Source of the DNA: Clostridia bacterium
Lineage (GTDB): Bacteria > Bacillota > Clostridia > Christensenellales > CAG-138
Assembly (NCBI GenBank): GCA_017545535.1
Contig: JAFWMS010000032.1
Location: 1-64,000, forward strand
DNA: 64,000 nucleotides
Direction: 5' to 3'
Under the pieces are notes generated by a model, which saw only the letters and a program-made list of their open reading frames with translations, was not told where the DNA came from and made no database searches. The translations under genes were made by a program, and so were the position numbers. Each line of letters starts with the position of its first letter. Position 1 is the stretch's first letter. Shown here in pieces: positions 43,183 to 50,803 of this stretch.

Positions 43183-44460
43183 TTATTTCCCCAACAGGGC
43201 CATGCCCTCGTCGATCTTCTTCTCGGAGGTGTCCAGGCACCTGAAGGCCAGCTCGGAGTTGTGGGCGCCCTCGGCGTTCTCCACATAGCAGAAATCGAAG
43301 AACCACTGGGCCTCCCGATAGATCTTGCGGACCGTGTCCAGCTCCTCCTCGGCCAGTTTTCCCTCCGTCACGGCCGCCGCCAGGGCGTCCTTGAAGGCGG
43401 AGAGCTTGTTGCCCACCTCAGTCTCCCGACCGGTCACCTGATCCTGAATCTGTCGGACTACCGTCGTCATATCCGTGTTGCCGTGGCAGGTGGCGCAGCT
43501 TTGAAGCAGCGACTCGTTCTCCAGGGGGCTCACCAGCAGATGGCTGTGGTACACGGTGCCATCCTCGGTCTCTTCCAGAGGCATATGACAGTCAGCGCAG
43601 TTCAAAAGCTTGGCATGCTTACCGGCAAGATAGGTTTCCATTTCCGGATGCTGGGCTTTCAGCAGCTTGGCGCCGGTGCTCTCCTGGGTCCAGTCGGCAA
43701 AATCCATGGCGTCATAGTAAGCGAGGATCGCTTCCGGCGTCATCTCCTCCACGCTGCTGTAGGGCATCATGGTCTCCTTGTCCGCGGGCGTGAAGTAATA
43801 CTCGATGTGGCATTGGCCGCAGGACAGGGTTGCCGGATCGATCTTGCCGACGTTCTCGCCCAGGGCCGTGTTCACGTAACTGTGGGTCACCACCAGCTCG
43901 CCCTTGTTTCCCGCCTCGTTGCCGTGGCAGGTATAGCAGCTGACACTCTCCTCCATCAGGGCCATGGCCTCGTCGAAGGGCATGGTGTAGACGCCCACGC
44001 CCTGGTCGTTTACCAGCTTGGCGAAGTTGGGGGTCTTGCAGGTCAGGCAGTTGGCCAAGGGATGGGGGCGGGCGGTCTTGGCCACGTCCTCCAACGTGTA
44101 CTCGTGGCCCCGGGCGGAGCCGTACTCCTTGGCGAAGCCGAAGCCCTCATAGATGTTTTTGAGGTACGGGTCCTGATCGAGGTAATCCACGATGTAGCTG
44201 TTTTTCTTGTTGTCGCCCATAGTGGCCGCGATTTCGGGGTAAACGGCCGACCAGTCGGCAGCATTGATGGTGCCGTCCTTGCTGGATGCTTTGAGGTCGT
44301 CCACGGTCTGGTAAGTCACATCAGCGCGGGTCAGGGGGGTGGTCCTCTCGATGCGGAGCACCAGATTCTTCCCGCCCACCACGCCGCCGATCAGCAGCAC
44401 CGCGAAGAGCACGATGGCCGCGCCGATGAGCAGCTTGGCCGCTTGATTTCTCTTTTCCAT
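43183..44460 (-). CDS. nrfA: Pentaheme ammonia-forming nitrite reductase
   Basis: This 425-aa exported cytochrome c reduces nitrite to ammonium with six electrons. A membrane helix (residues 10-29) looks like an uncleaved anchor. The five haem sites are CLTCK (138-142, the lysine-ligated active haem), CYTCH (175), CGQCH (214), CADCH (288) and CATCH (322). The HIEYYF tyrosine and KAQHPE histidine match catalytic residues of E. coli NrfA. It starts 12 bases after rnfB. No nrfH, nrfB or cytochrome-c maturation genes are visible, so the electron donor may be Rnf. Confidence 0.95.
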   Translation of the reverse strand: MEKRNQAAKLLIGAAIVLFAVLLIGGVVGGKNLVLRIERTTPLTRADVTYQTVDDLKASSKDGTINAADWSAVYPEIAATMGDNKKNSYIVDYLDQDPYLKNIYEGFGFAKEYGSARGHEYTLEDVAKTARPHPLANCLTCKTPNFAKLVNDQGVGVYTMPFDEAMALMEESVSCYTCHGNEAGNKGELVVTHSYVNTALGENVGKIDPATLSCGQCHIEYYFTPADKETMMPYSSVEEMTPEAILAYYDAMDFADWTQESTGAKLLKAQHPEMETYLAGKHAKLLNCADCHMPLEETEDGTVYHSHLLVSPLENESLLQSCATCHGNTDMTTVVRQIQDQVTGRETEVGNKLSAFKDALAAAVTEGKLAEEELDTVRKIYREAQWFFDFCYVENAEGAHNSELAFRCLDTSEKKIDEGMALLGK

Positions 44461-44472
44461 GCTTTGCCCTCC

Positions 44473-45267
44473 TTATTCTGCCAGAGGTCGGGTGATGACC
44501 TTAGCCGGACACTTCTCGGCGCACTTGCCGCACTGGGTGCACTTCTCGTAGGTGACCTTAGCCAGGCTCCCCTCCATGTGGATGGCATCGAACTCACACT
44601 GCTTCACGCAGAGGCTGCAGCCGATGCACCCGGCGGAGCATACCTTCTTCACCAAAGGACCTTTATCCTTGTTCCGGCACTGGACCACCACGTGCTTGCT
44701 TTCTGGAATAAGCTCTATGAGTCCCTTGGGACATGTCTTTACGCACAATCCGCAGGCAACGCACAACCGGGGGTTCACCACGGCAACACCGTCTATCATC
44801 TTGATGGCGTTCTGGGGACACACAGCGACGCAGGACCCCAGACCCATGCACCCATAATCGCACTCGCCCACATTGATGCCGCCGAGGGCTGCCGCCCGAC
44901 AGTCGGTAATGCCAACGTAGTTGCCTTGCTTGCGGGTGTGATCGCAGGTGCCCTTGCAGCGAACGAAAGCAACCTGCCGCTCCAGGATCACGGCATCCTT
45001 GCCCATGATGCCGCCGATCTTCTCGGCACAGGGGGCCCCGCCCACGGGACAACCGTTCACGGGCGCTTCCCCGGAAACGATGGCCGCCGCCATGGCGTCA
45101 CAGCCTGCATACCCGCAGGCGCCGCAGTTGTTTCCAGGCAGGCACTCCCGCACGGCCGCTTCCCGCTCATCCACGGGCACATAGAACTTCTTTCCCGTAT
45201 ACACCAGCCCGGCACCCACGATGACGCCGATGACCACGATCACGATCGTCGTAATGAGAATAATCAT
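44473..45267 (-). CDS. rnfB: Rnf complex ferredoxin subunit B
   Basis: This 264-aa subunit receives electrons from cytosolic ferredoxin. One N-terminal helix (IILITTIVIVVIGVIVGAGLVYTG) anchors it. Next is the four-cysteine domain CLPGNNCGACGYAGC...NGCP. Several ferredoxin-type motifs follow: CMGLGSCVAVCP, CVACGLCVKTCP, CIGCSLCVKQC and CTQCGKCAEKCP. It lies 14 bases after rnfA and 12 before nrfA, all one strand. Length is within the clostridial range. Confidence 0.96.
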   Translation of the reverse strand: MIILITTIVIVVIGVIVGAGLVYTGKKFYVPVDEREAAVRECLPGNNCGACGYAGCDAMAAAIVSGEAPVNGCPVGGAPCAEKIGGIMGKDAVILERQVAFVRCKGTCDHTRKQGNYVGITDCRAAALGGINVGECDYGCMGLGSCVAVCPQNAIKMIDGVAVVNPRLCVACGLCVKTCPKGLIELIPESKHVVVQCRNKDKGPLVKKVCSAGCIGCSLCVKQCEFDAIHMEGSLAKVTYEKCTQCGKCAEKCPAKVITRPLAE

Positions 45268-45281
45268 ACTATCCTACCTCC

Positions 45282-45863
45282 TCAGAACGAGAGGGCCGAG
45301 AAGCCCATGAACGCAATGGACATGAGGGCCGCCGAGATAAGCACGATGGGGGCCCCGCGAAGGGGCGCGGGAAGATCCTCCTCCCGGATGCGGGACCGGA
45401 TGCCGGCGAGGAGCACGATGGCCAATGTATAGCCCACGGCGGAACTGAAGCCCGCCACCACGCTCTCAATGAAGGTATAGCCGCTGCTGGCATTGAGCTG
45501 GGCGATACCCAGCACGGCGCAGTTGGTGGTGATAAGGGGAAGATAGATGCCCAAGGCCTTGTAGATGGCCGGAGAGCTCTTCTTGAGGAACATCTCCACG
45601 ATCTGCACCAGTGCCGCAATGACCAGGATGAAGACGATAGTCTGCATGAATTCCAGGTGGAAGGGCACCAGGATATAGTCGTTGAGCAGGCTGGCCACGG
45701 CAGAGGCGATGGTCATAACGAAGATGACCGCCACGCCCAGGCTGGCCGAAGCCTTCATCTGCTTGGAGACGCCCAGGAAGGAACAGACACCCCAGAACCG
45801 GTTCAGCAACACGTTGTGGACCAGAGCACTGCTGACGATGATCAGGATCAGGCTGGTATTCAT
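45282..45863 (-). CDS. rnfA: Rnf complex subunit A
   Basis: This 193-aa membrane subunit has six helices. LVHNVLLNRFWGVCSFLGVSK and YLPLITTNCAVLGIAQLNA carry the two half-repeat cysteines that ligate the intramembrane iron-sulfur cluster with RnfE. It passes electrons across the membrane and couples to ion movement. Its ATG overlaps the rnfE stop by 4 bases. Confidence 0.95.
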   Translation of the reverse strand: MNTSLILIIVSSALVHNVLLNRFWGVCSFLGVSKQMKASASLGVAVIFVMTIASAVASLLNDYILVPFHLEFMQTIVFILVIAALVQIVEMFLKKSSPAIYKALGIYLPLITTNCAVLGIAQLNASSGYTFIESVVAGFSSAVGYTLAIVLLAGIRSRIREEDLPAPLRGAPIVLISAALMSIAFMGFSALSF

Positions 45864-46546
45864 TTGGCTTCCTCCTTCCCTTTCCGATCGTCACACTGCA
45901 TGGCACAAGCCGCACAGTTGCCGTTGCAGCCGTCGTTCTCCACCAGCTGCCGCTGCCGAGTCTTGATGCCGATGGCATTCATGATGATGATGAACAGGGC
46001 GATGACCAGGTACGCTCCCGGGGGCTGGCCAAAGATGGCAATGGCCGCGCTCTTGGGCAGGATCTGGAGACCAAACAGGGTCCCGCTGCCCAGAATCTCG
46101 CGGACGGAGCCCGCCAACGTCAACGCCACAGTGAAGCCCAGGCCCATACCCACGCCATCCATAATGGCGAGACCAGGTTCGTTCTTGTTGGCATAGGCTT
46201 CGGCCCGGCCCAGAATGATGCAGTTCACCACGATCAGGGGGATGAACTGGCCCAGCGCCTTATCCACCGTGGGCAGATACGCTTTGATGATGAGCTGGGT
46301 CACGGTCACCAGGGACGCCACGATCACGATGTAGGCCGGAAGCCGGACCTCGTTGGGGATCCGCTTGCGCAGGATGGAGATGATCAGGTTGGAGAATACC
46401 AGCACTGCCATAGTGGACAAGCCCATGCTCACGCCGTTGATAGCGGCGGTGGACACGGCAAGCGTGGGGCACATGCCCAGCATGAGCACCATGGTGGGGT
46501 TTTCCTTGATGAGGCCGTTATACAGCCGTTCCATATACTTGTTCAT
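45860..46546 (-). CDS. rnfE: Rnf complex subunit E with cysteine-rich tail
   Basis: This 228-aa membrane partner of RnfA has six helices. LMLGMCPTLAVSTAAINGVSMG and IPLIVVNCIILGRAEAYA hold the cluster-ligating cysteines. The C-terminal cytosolic tail ends DGCNGNCAACAMQCDD, a C-x3-C-x2-C-x3-C cluster that could bind a metal or iron-sulfur centre. I cannot say whether the tail is common in clostridial RnfE. The gene overlaps rnfA and starts one base after the rnfD/G stop. Confidence 0.94.
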   Translation of the reverse strand: MNKYMERLYNGLIKENPTMVLMLGMCPTLAVSTAAINGVSMGLSTMAVLVFSNLIISILRKRIPNEVRLPAYIVIVASLVTVTQLIIKAYLPTVDKALGQFIPLIVVNCIILGRAEAYANKNEPGLAIMDGVGMGLGFTVALTLAGSVREILGSGTLFGLQILPKSAAIAIFGQPPGAYLVIALFIIIMNAIGIKTRQRQLVENDGCNGNCAACAMQCDDRKGKEEAK

Positions 46547-46547
46547 A

Positions 46548-48137
46548 TCAGTTTCCTCCCTGCATCACGCTGTGGAAGAAGTCGAGACCGGCATTCACCG
46601 CATTGACCACGGCCCCGGAGGTGGTGGAGGCGCCAGAGATGGCGTCGATCACATTGTCCCCGGATACGCCGCCCTTGCTGTGGACGAACTGACTTACCTG
46701 CTTGTCAGCGAACTGGTTCTTGAAGGCGGGTTCGTCGGCCAGTGTGCCCAGACCCGGCGTCTGCTCCAGTTCCGTAAAGGCGATGCCTAAAACCTTTCCT
46801 GTGGTGTCCAAGCCCAGAGACAGGGTCACCGGCTGGCCACCGTATCCATCGCCGGTGCTGATGCTGATGGCATAGCCTACGGTGTTGCCCGCAGCGTCCT
46901 TGGCTGCAAAGGCCTCGTTGATATAGGACTTTCCGAATTTAGTGTCATAGACCTGCCCCCCAAGTGCCTCGATGGCCGCGTCCGCCATCTTGTCACGCTC
47001 GAAGGAGACCGCTTCCGGCACGACCGCCGCATAGGCAGCCGCCTTGGCCTGGTCGGCCTGAGCGTCGATGGTCTCCTTGGTCATGGAGTAGACTCCAGAG
47101 AGGGCCACACCAGCCACCAAGGTGATGATGACCAGGGCGATGACAGGTTTGGGGATCCGCTGCATAAGGGGCGGAAGCTTTACGCCGCTGGCCGCCCGAA
47201 TGGCTTTCTTGCGGTAGGCGTAGGGCTTGGGGATGATGTACATATCGATCAAGGGCGTGAACAGGTTCGCAATGATGACCGAATAGCTGAAATAGTCCAC
47301 CTTGCCCAGGATCCGGAACAGGGCCCCCAGCACACCGATGAGGCAGCCGTAGACCAGCTGGCCCAAGCGGCTCACAGGCGAGGTAGTGTAGTCCGTGGCC
47401 ATGAAGAAAGCACCCATCACCACGCCGCCGCCGCAAAGGTGGGCGGCGAGGAACGTGGGATCAAAGCCCCGGCCGCCAAAGAGGCCGATAACCAGGGTAA
47501 AGGCCCCCAGAACGGAGAAGCAGATCTCCCCATGGATGATGTCCAGGCCCCAAAGGACCAAACCGCCGATCAGCAGCGCCACAATGGAGCTGCCGATGAT
47601 GGCGTTGGAGGTGCCCAGAAACATGCTGGTCACGTCGATGTTCACCGGAGTGCCCTTGTTCACTGCCTCCGATAGCACCGCAAGAGGCGTGGCAGAGCTG
47701 ACACCGTCCAAGGCTGAGAACTGGGTCATAGCCTTGCCGAAGGACAGAAGCAGGAAGCAGCGCCCTGCCAGGGCCGGGTTGATGAAGTTCTTGCCGAGAC
47801 CACCGAAGCAGCACTTTACCACCAGGATGGCGAAGACGGAACCGATGATGGGATAGACCACCGGCGTGCTGGGCGACAGAGACAGGGCAAGGAGCATGCC
47901 CGTCACCGCAGCGCTGCCATCCAGGATGGACAGGGGCCGTTTGGTGAGCAGACAGAACAGGGCCTCCGTGCCCACCGCCGCCAGGATGGAGGCCAGGATC
48001 ACGAGCAGGGCGTTCCACCCGTAGACGATCACGCCCACCACTGCCGCCGGGACCAGGCTCAGCAGCACCGTGTGCATGATGAAGGAGGTGGTCCACCGAT
48101 CCCGTACATGGGGGCTGGCCGATAGATTCAATGTCAT
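46548..48137 (-). CDS. rnfD: RnfD-RnfG fusion protein
   Basis: This 529-aa protein joins two Rnf subunits in one frame. Residues 1-310 are RnfD: about nine helices, FINPALAGR and the covalent-FMN type motif SSATPLA (Thr150). TDYTTSPVSRLGQLVYG is also typical. After IPKPYAYRKKAIRAASGVKLPP comes one RnfG helix (about 330-350) and an extracytoplasmic flavin domain. That domain has TPGLGT and DAISGASTTSGAV, where Ser504 replaces the usual threonine in SGAT. The two parts are normally separate genes rnfD and rnfG; no separate rnfG exists here. Confidence 0.93.
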   Translation of the reverse strand: MTLNLSASPHVRDRWTTSFIMHTVLLSLVPAAVVGVIVYGWNALLVILASILAAVGTEALFCLLTKRPLSILDGSAAVTGMLLALSLSPSTPVVYPIIGSVFAILVVKCCFGGLGKNFINPALAGRCFLLLSFGKAMTQFSALDGVSSATPLAVLSEAVNKGTPVNIDVTSMFLGTSNAIIGSSIVALLIGGLVLWGLDIIHGEICFSVLGAFTLVIGLFGGRGFDPTFLAAHLCGGGVVMGAFFMATDYTTSPVSRLGQLVYGCLIGVLGALFRILGKVDYFSYSVIIANLFTPLIDMYIIPKPYAYRKKAIRAASGVKLPPLMQRIPKPVIALVIITLVAGVALSGVYSMTKETIDAQADQAKAAAYAAVVPEAVSFERDKMADAAIEALGGQVYDTKFGKSYINEAFAAKDAAGNTVGYAISISTGDGYGGQPVTLSLGLDTTGKVLGIAFTELEQTPGLGTLADEPAFKNQFADKQVSQFVHSKGGVSGDNVIDAISGASTTSGAVVNAVNAGLDFFHSVMQGGN

Positions 48138-48140
48138 AGC

Positions 48141-49499
48141 TTACTTCCCTCCCCCCTGGGCCGCTTGCGCCGCCCGTTTTTTCGCCAGGATCTCCGCCTT
48201 AGTCTGCTTGAAGCTCTGGGTGAGCGGCCGCTTGGCCGGACAGATGTAGGTGCAGGAACCGCAGAAGATGCAGTCCAGGCCGTAGAGCTTCTTTTCGTAT
48301 CGCTCCATGTCTCCGGCGATGATGGCGTCGGCCATCATCTGGGGCATGAGGCCGTTGGGACAGACCGTGGTACACCGGCCGCAATGGAGGCAGGTAGTGA
48401 GCTTAAGCTCCGCCGCTTCCACTTCGTCCTCAAGAAGCACGGTCACCGCATTGGTAGTCTTGGTGATGGGCACATCCAGGGTGCTCACCGCGAGGCCCAT
48501 CATGGGGCCGCCGGAAATGACCTTCTTGGGCTCCACGCCCGCCTTGAGACCGCCTGCCGCCTCGATCATCTCGGCGAAGCTGGTGCCGTCCCGGGCGATG
48601 AAGTTGGAGGGGTTCTGGACGCCTTCGCCGGTGACGCTAATCACGTGGCGGAAGAGGGGCTCGTTATAGAGGACGGCCCGGCCAATGGCGTAGATGGTGC
48701 CCACGTTGTCCACGATGCAGCCCACGTCCGCAGGGAGCTTGGAGGTGGGATAGTCCACCCCGGCGATGACGCTGATGAGGCTGCGCTCGCCGCCCTGGGG
48801 GTACTTGGTGCGAAGCTTCTGGACCCGCAGGCGGGAATGACCCTTCACGGCCATCTCCATGGCGGCGATGGCTTCGGGCTTGTTGGCCTCGATACCGATG
48901 ACGCCCTCGGCGTTGGGGAAGAGCCGCAGAATGATCTCCATGCCCTCCACGATCTCCTTGCCGTAGCCCCGCATGAGCTGATCGTTGCAGGTGATGTAGG
49001 GCTCACACTCGGCGCCGTTGGCGATCAGGTACTTGATCTTGAGCGGCTCTTTAGGCGCCAGCTTTACATGGGTGGGGAAACCGGCGCCGCCCAGGCCCGT
49101 GATACCCGCCGCAGCCACCCGGCGAAGGATCTCCTCGTTGGTGATATCAGTGATGTCCTGCCGCTCCCCGAAGGTGCCGGTCTCGGTGTACTGGCCGTCG
49201 TTGTCGATGACCACGCACTCCTGCAGCACGCCGGCGATGGTGCGGCGCTTTTCCACCGCTTTCACCGTACCGGAGCAGGACGAGATCACGTTGGCGGAAA
49301 CGAAGCCGTCCGCCTCCGCGATGCACTGGCCCACCAACACGGCGTCCCCTTTCTTCACGATGGCCTTGGCCGGTTTGCCGATGTGCTGGGCCAGGGGAAA
49401 GACCATCTCTCCCTTGGCGTCGAATACGCGCAGCGATGCTTCCTTGCTCAGTTCCTTGTGGCCCTTAGGATGCACACCGCCGCGAAAGGTGTCCCTCAC
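48141..49499 (-). CDS. rnfC: Rnf complex NADH subunit C
   Basis: This 452-aa peripheral subunit exchanges electrons with NAD(H). The N-terminal HHGG-type segment reads FRGGVHPKGHKELSKEA. The Rossmann-like NADH/FMN region includes GLGGAGFPTHVKL and IANGAECEPYI. The C-terminus has two ferredoxin motifs, CLHCGRCTTVCP and CIFCGSCTYICP. The start is GTG at 49499 behind AAGGAGGGATCGATC. It opens the operon rnfC-D/G-E-A-B-nrfA. Confidence 0.95.
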   Translation of the reverse strand: MRDTFRGGVHPKGHKELSKEASLRVFDAKGEMVFPLAQHIGKPAKAIVKKGDAVLVGQCIAEADGFVSANVISSCSGTVKAVEKRRTIAGVLQECVVIDNDGQYTETGTFGERQDITDITNEEILRRVAAAGITGLGGAGFPTHVKLAPKEPLKIKYLIANGAECEPYITCNDQLMRGYGKEIVEGMEIILRLFPNAEGVIGIEANKPEAIAAMEMAVKGHSRLRVQKLRTKYPQGGERSLISVIAGVDYPTSKLPADVGCIVDNVGTIYAIGRAVLYNEPLFRHVISVTGEGVQNPSNFIARDGTSFAEMIEAAGGLKAGVEPKKVISGGPMMGLAVSTLDVPITKTTNAVTVLLEDEVEAAELKLTTCLHCGRCTTVCPNGLMPQMMADAIIAGDMERYEKKLYGLDCIFCGSCTYICPAKRPLTQSFKQTKAEILAKKRAAQAAQGGGK

Positions 49500-49583
49500 G
49501 ATCGATCCCTCCTTCGTTACGAATTGTCATACGCCGAACCACGGCGCGCAAAAACAAGCAGAGCAACTGTATACTCTTTTATA

Positions 49584-49612
49584 AGAATAGCAAACCCGAC
49601 GGGATTTGTAAA
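49584..49612 (-). promoter_or_regulatory. Promoter of the Rnf-nrfA operon
   Basis: On the minus strand, TTTACA, 17 bp and TATTCT, with the start codon about 85 bases downstream. No recognisable nitrite/NO-regulator site was found in the leader, which contains one short GCCG-AACCA-CGGC dyad. Confidence 0.55.
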
Positions 49613-49694
49613 CAACCGGGACGGTTTTTCCCGAAAAATGTTTTGTCATGGCCGCTGCTTGACGATGCCCCTTTCCCTATCCCGTCGATCGTGG

Positions 49695-49700
49695 TATACT
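49695..49700 (+). promoter_or_regulatory. Extended -10 of the DUF4003 gene
   Basis: TGG precedes TATACT, about 30 bases before the start codon. No good -35 is present at 17 bp. Confidence 0.4.
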
Positions 49701-49730
49701 GACAAAAAGAACCATCACAGGAGGACAACC

Positions 49731-50723
49731 ATGCACACAAACCCGCAGGAACTGGTGGCTCGGTTTATCGAGGCTCGGGACGGTATTCGCTCCGCTTTTC
49801 GGTTGGGAAACGACTATATCTACCCCGTTTGCGCCCAAATCTTCCTCACCGCCGACCGGCCGGTGGAGGAAGCGCGGCTAAAGCAGTGCAAAGCTATGGT
49901 GAAGAGCACCACCGGCCCCTTCTCCAGCTTTCGGGGGAACATCATGCTGCCGCTTCTCTGCATGCTGGCGGCGGGAGACGATCCTGAGGGCCGATGGGAC
50001 CGGACCCAGCGATGCTACACGTCTTTGAAGGACGACTTCTTCAGCTCAGAATATCTGGTTCTGGCGGCCCTGCTTCTGACGGACATCGTGGAAGAAGGGA
50101 ACCTGCCTGCCCTGGCCGCCCGGGGCAAAGCCCTGTACCGGCGCATGAAGCAGGAGCATCCCTTCCTCACCGGCCAGGAGGACAGCGTGTTCGCCCTGCT
50201 CCTTGCCGAGAGCCCCCGGAGCGATGACGAGCTGATCGAGGACATGGAAGCCTGCTACCGGCTCCTGGACGAGCGGTTCCCCAAAGGGGACGGGCTTCAA
50301 ACCGCTTCCCATGTGCTGGCGCTGTCCGACGAAGCGCCGGAGAGGAAGGTCCGGCGGCTGATCGAGCTCTTCGACGGCATCCTGGCTGCCGGCGGCAAGT
50401 ACGGCAAGGATCGGCAGCTGCCCATTCTGGCGGCCCTGTCCCTGTCGGAGGAAACGGCGGAGGCCCTTGTTCAGGGCATTTTGGAGATCGACGCCCTCCT
50501 TTCGGAACAGAAGGGATACCGGGGCGTCTTCGGCATTGACCGGCGGACCCGAACCATGCACGCGGCCATGCTTCTGTCCCTGCCCGACAAACGCCCGGAG
50601 TTGGTGAATGTGACCGCCCAGCAGACGGCCCTAGCCATGATCGCTGCCCAGCAGGCCCTTATGTGCGCCGTGGTTGCCAGCTCCGCCGCCTCCAGCGCGG
50701 CGGCATCGAGCGCCAGCCATTGA
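49731..50723 (+). CDS. DUF4003 family protein
   Basis: This 330-aa cytosolic, largely helical protein has the DUF4003 layout: ARFIEARDGIRSAFRLGNDYIYPVCAQIFLT, GNIMLPLLCMLA, FFSSEYLVLAALLLTDIV and RRLIELFDGILAAGGKYGKDRQLPILAAL. The C-terminus is low-complexity (VVASSAASSAAASSASH). Function is unknown. AGGAGGACAACC precedes the ATG. It stands alone, divergent from the Rnf operon. The long plus-strand frame reaching back to 48165 is antisense to rnfC and not used. Confidence 0.75.
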   Translation: MHTNPQELVARFIEARDGIRSAFRLGNDYIYPVCAQIFLTADRPVEEARLKQCKAMVKSTTGPFSSFRGNIMLPLLCMLAAGDDPEGRWDRTQRCYTSLKDDFFSSEYLVLAALLLTDIVEEGNLPALAARGKALYRRMKQEHPFLTGQEDSVFALLLAESPRSDDELIEDMEACYRLLDERFPKGDGLQTASHVLALSDEAPERKVRRLIELFDGILAAGGKYGKDRQLPILAALSLSEETAEALVQGILEIDALLSEQKGYRGVFGIDRRTRTMHAAMLLSLPDKRPELVNVTAQQTALAMIAAQQALMCAVVASSAASSAAASSASH

Positions 50724-50752
50724 AAGGAAAGAAAGAGAATAAAACAGAACGT

Positions 50753-50792
50753 AAGGGGGATAGGCTTTTCGCACCTATCCCCCTTTGTTTTT
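50753..50792 (+). terminator. Terminator of the DUF4003 gene
   Basis: AAGGGGGATAGG, 9-nt loop, CCTATCCCCCTT, then TGTTTTT. Confidence 0.88.
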
Positions 50793-50803
50793 CTTGAGCT
50801 TCT

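Noticed and set aside
48165..49730. Long N-terminal extension of the DUF4003 frame across rnfC
   Set aside because: Antisense to rnfC; AGGAGG and the family start are at 49731.
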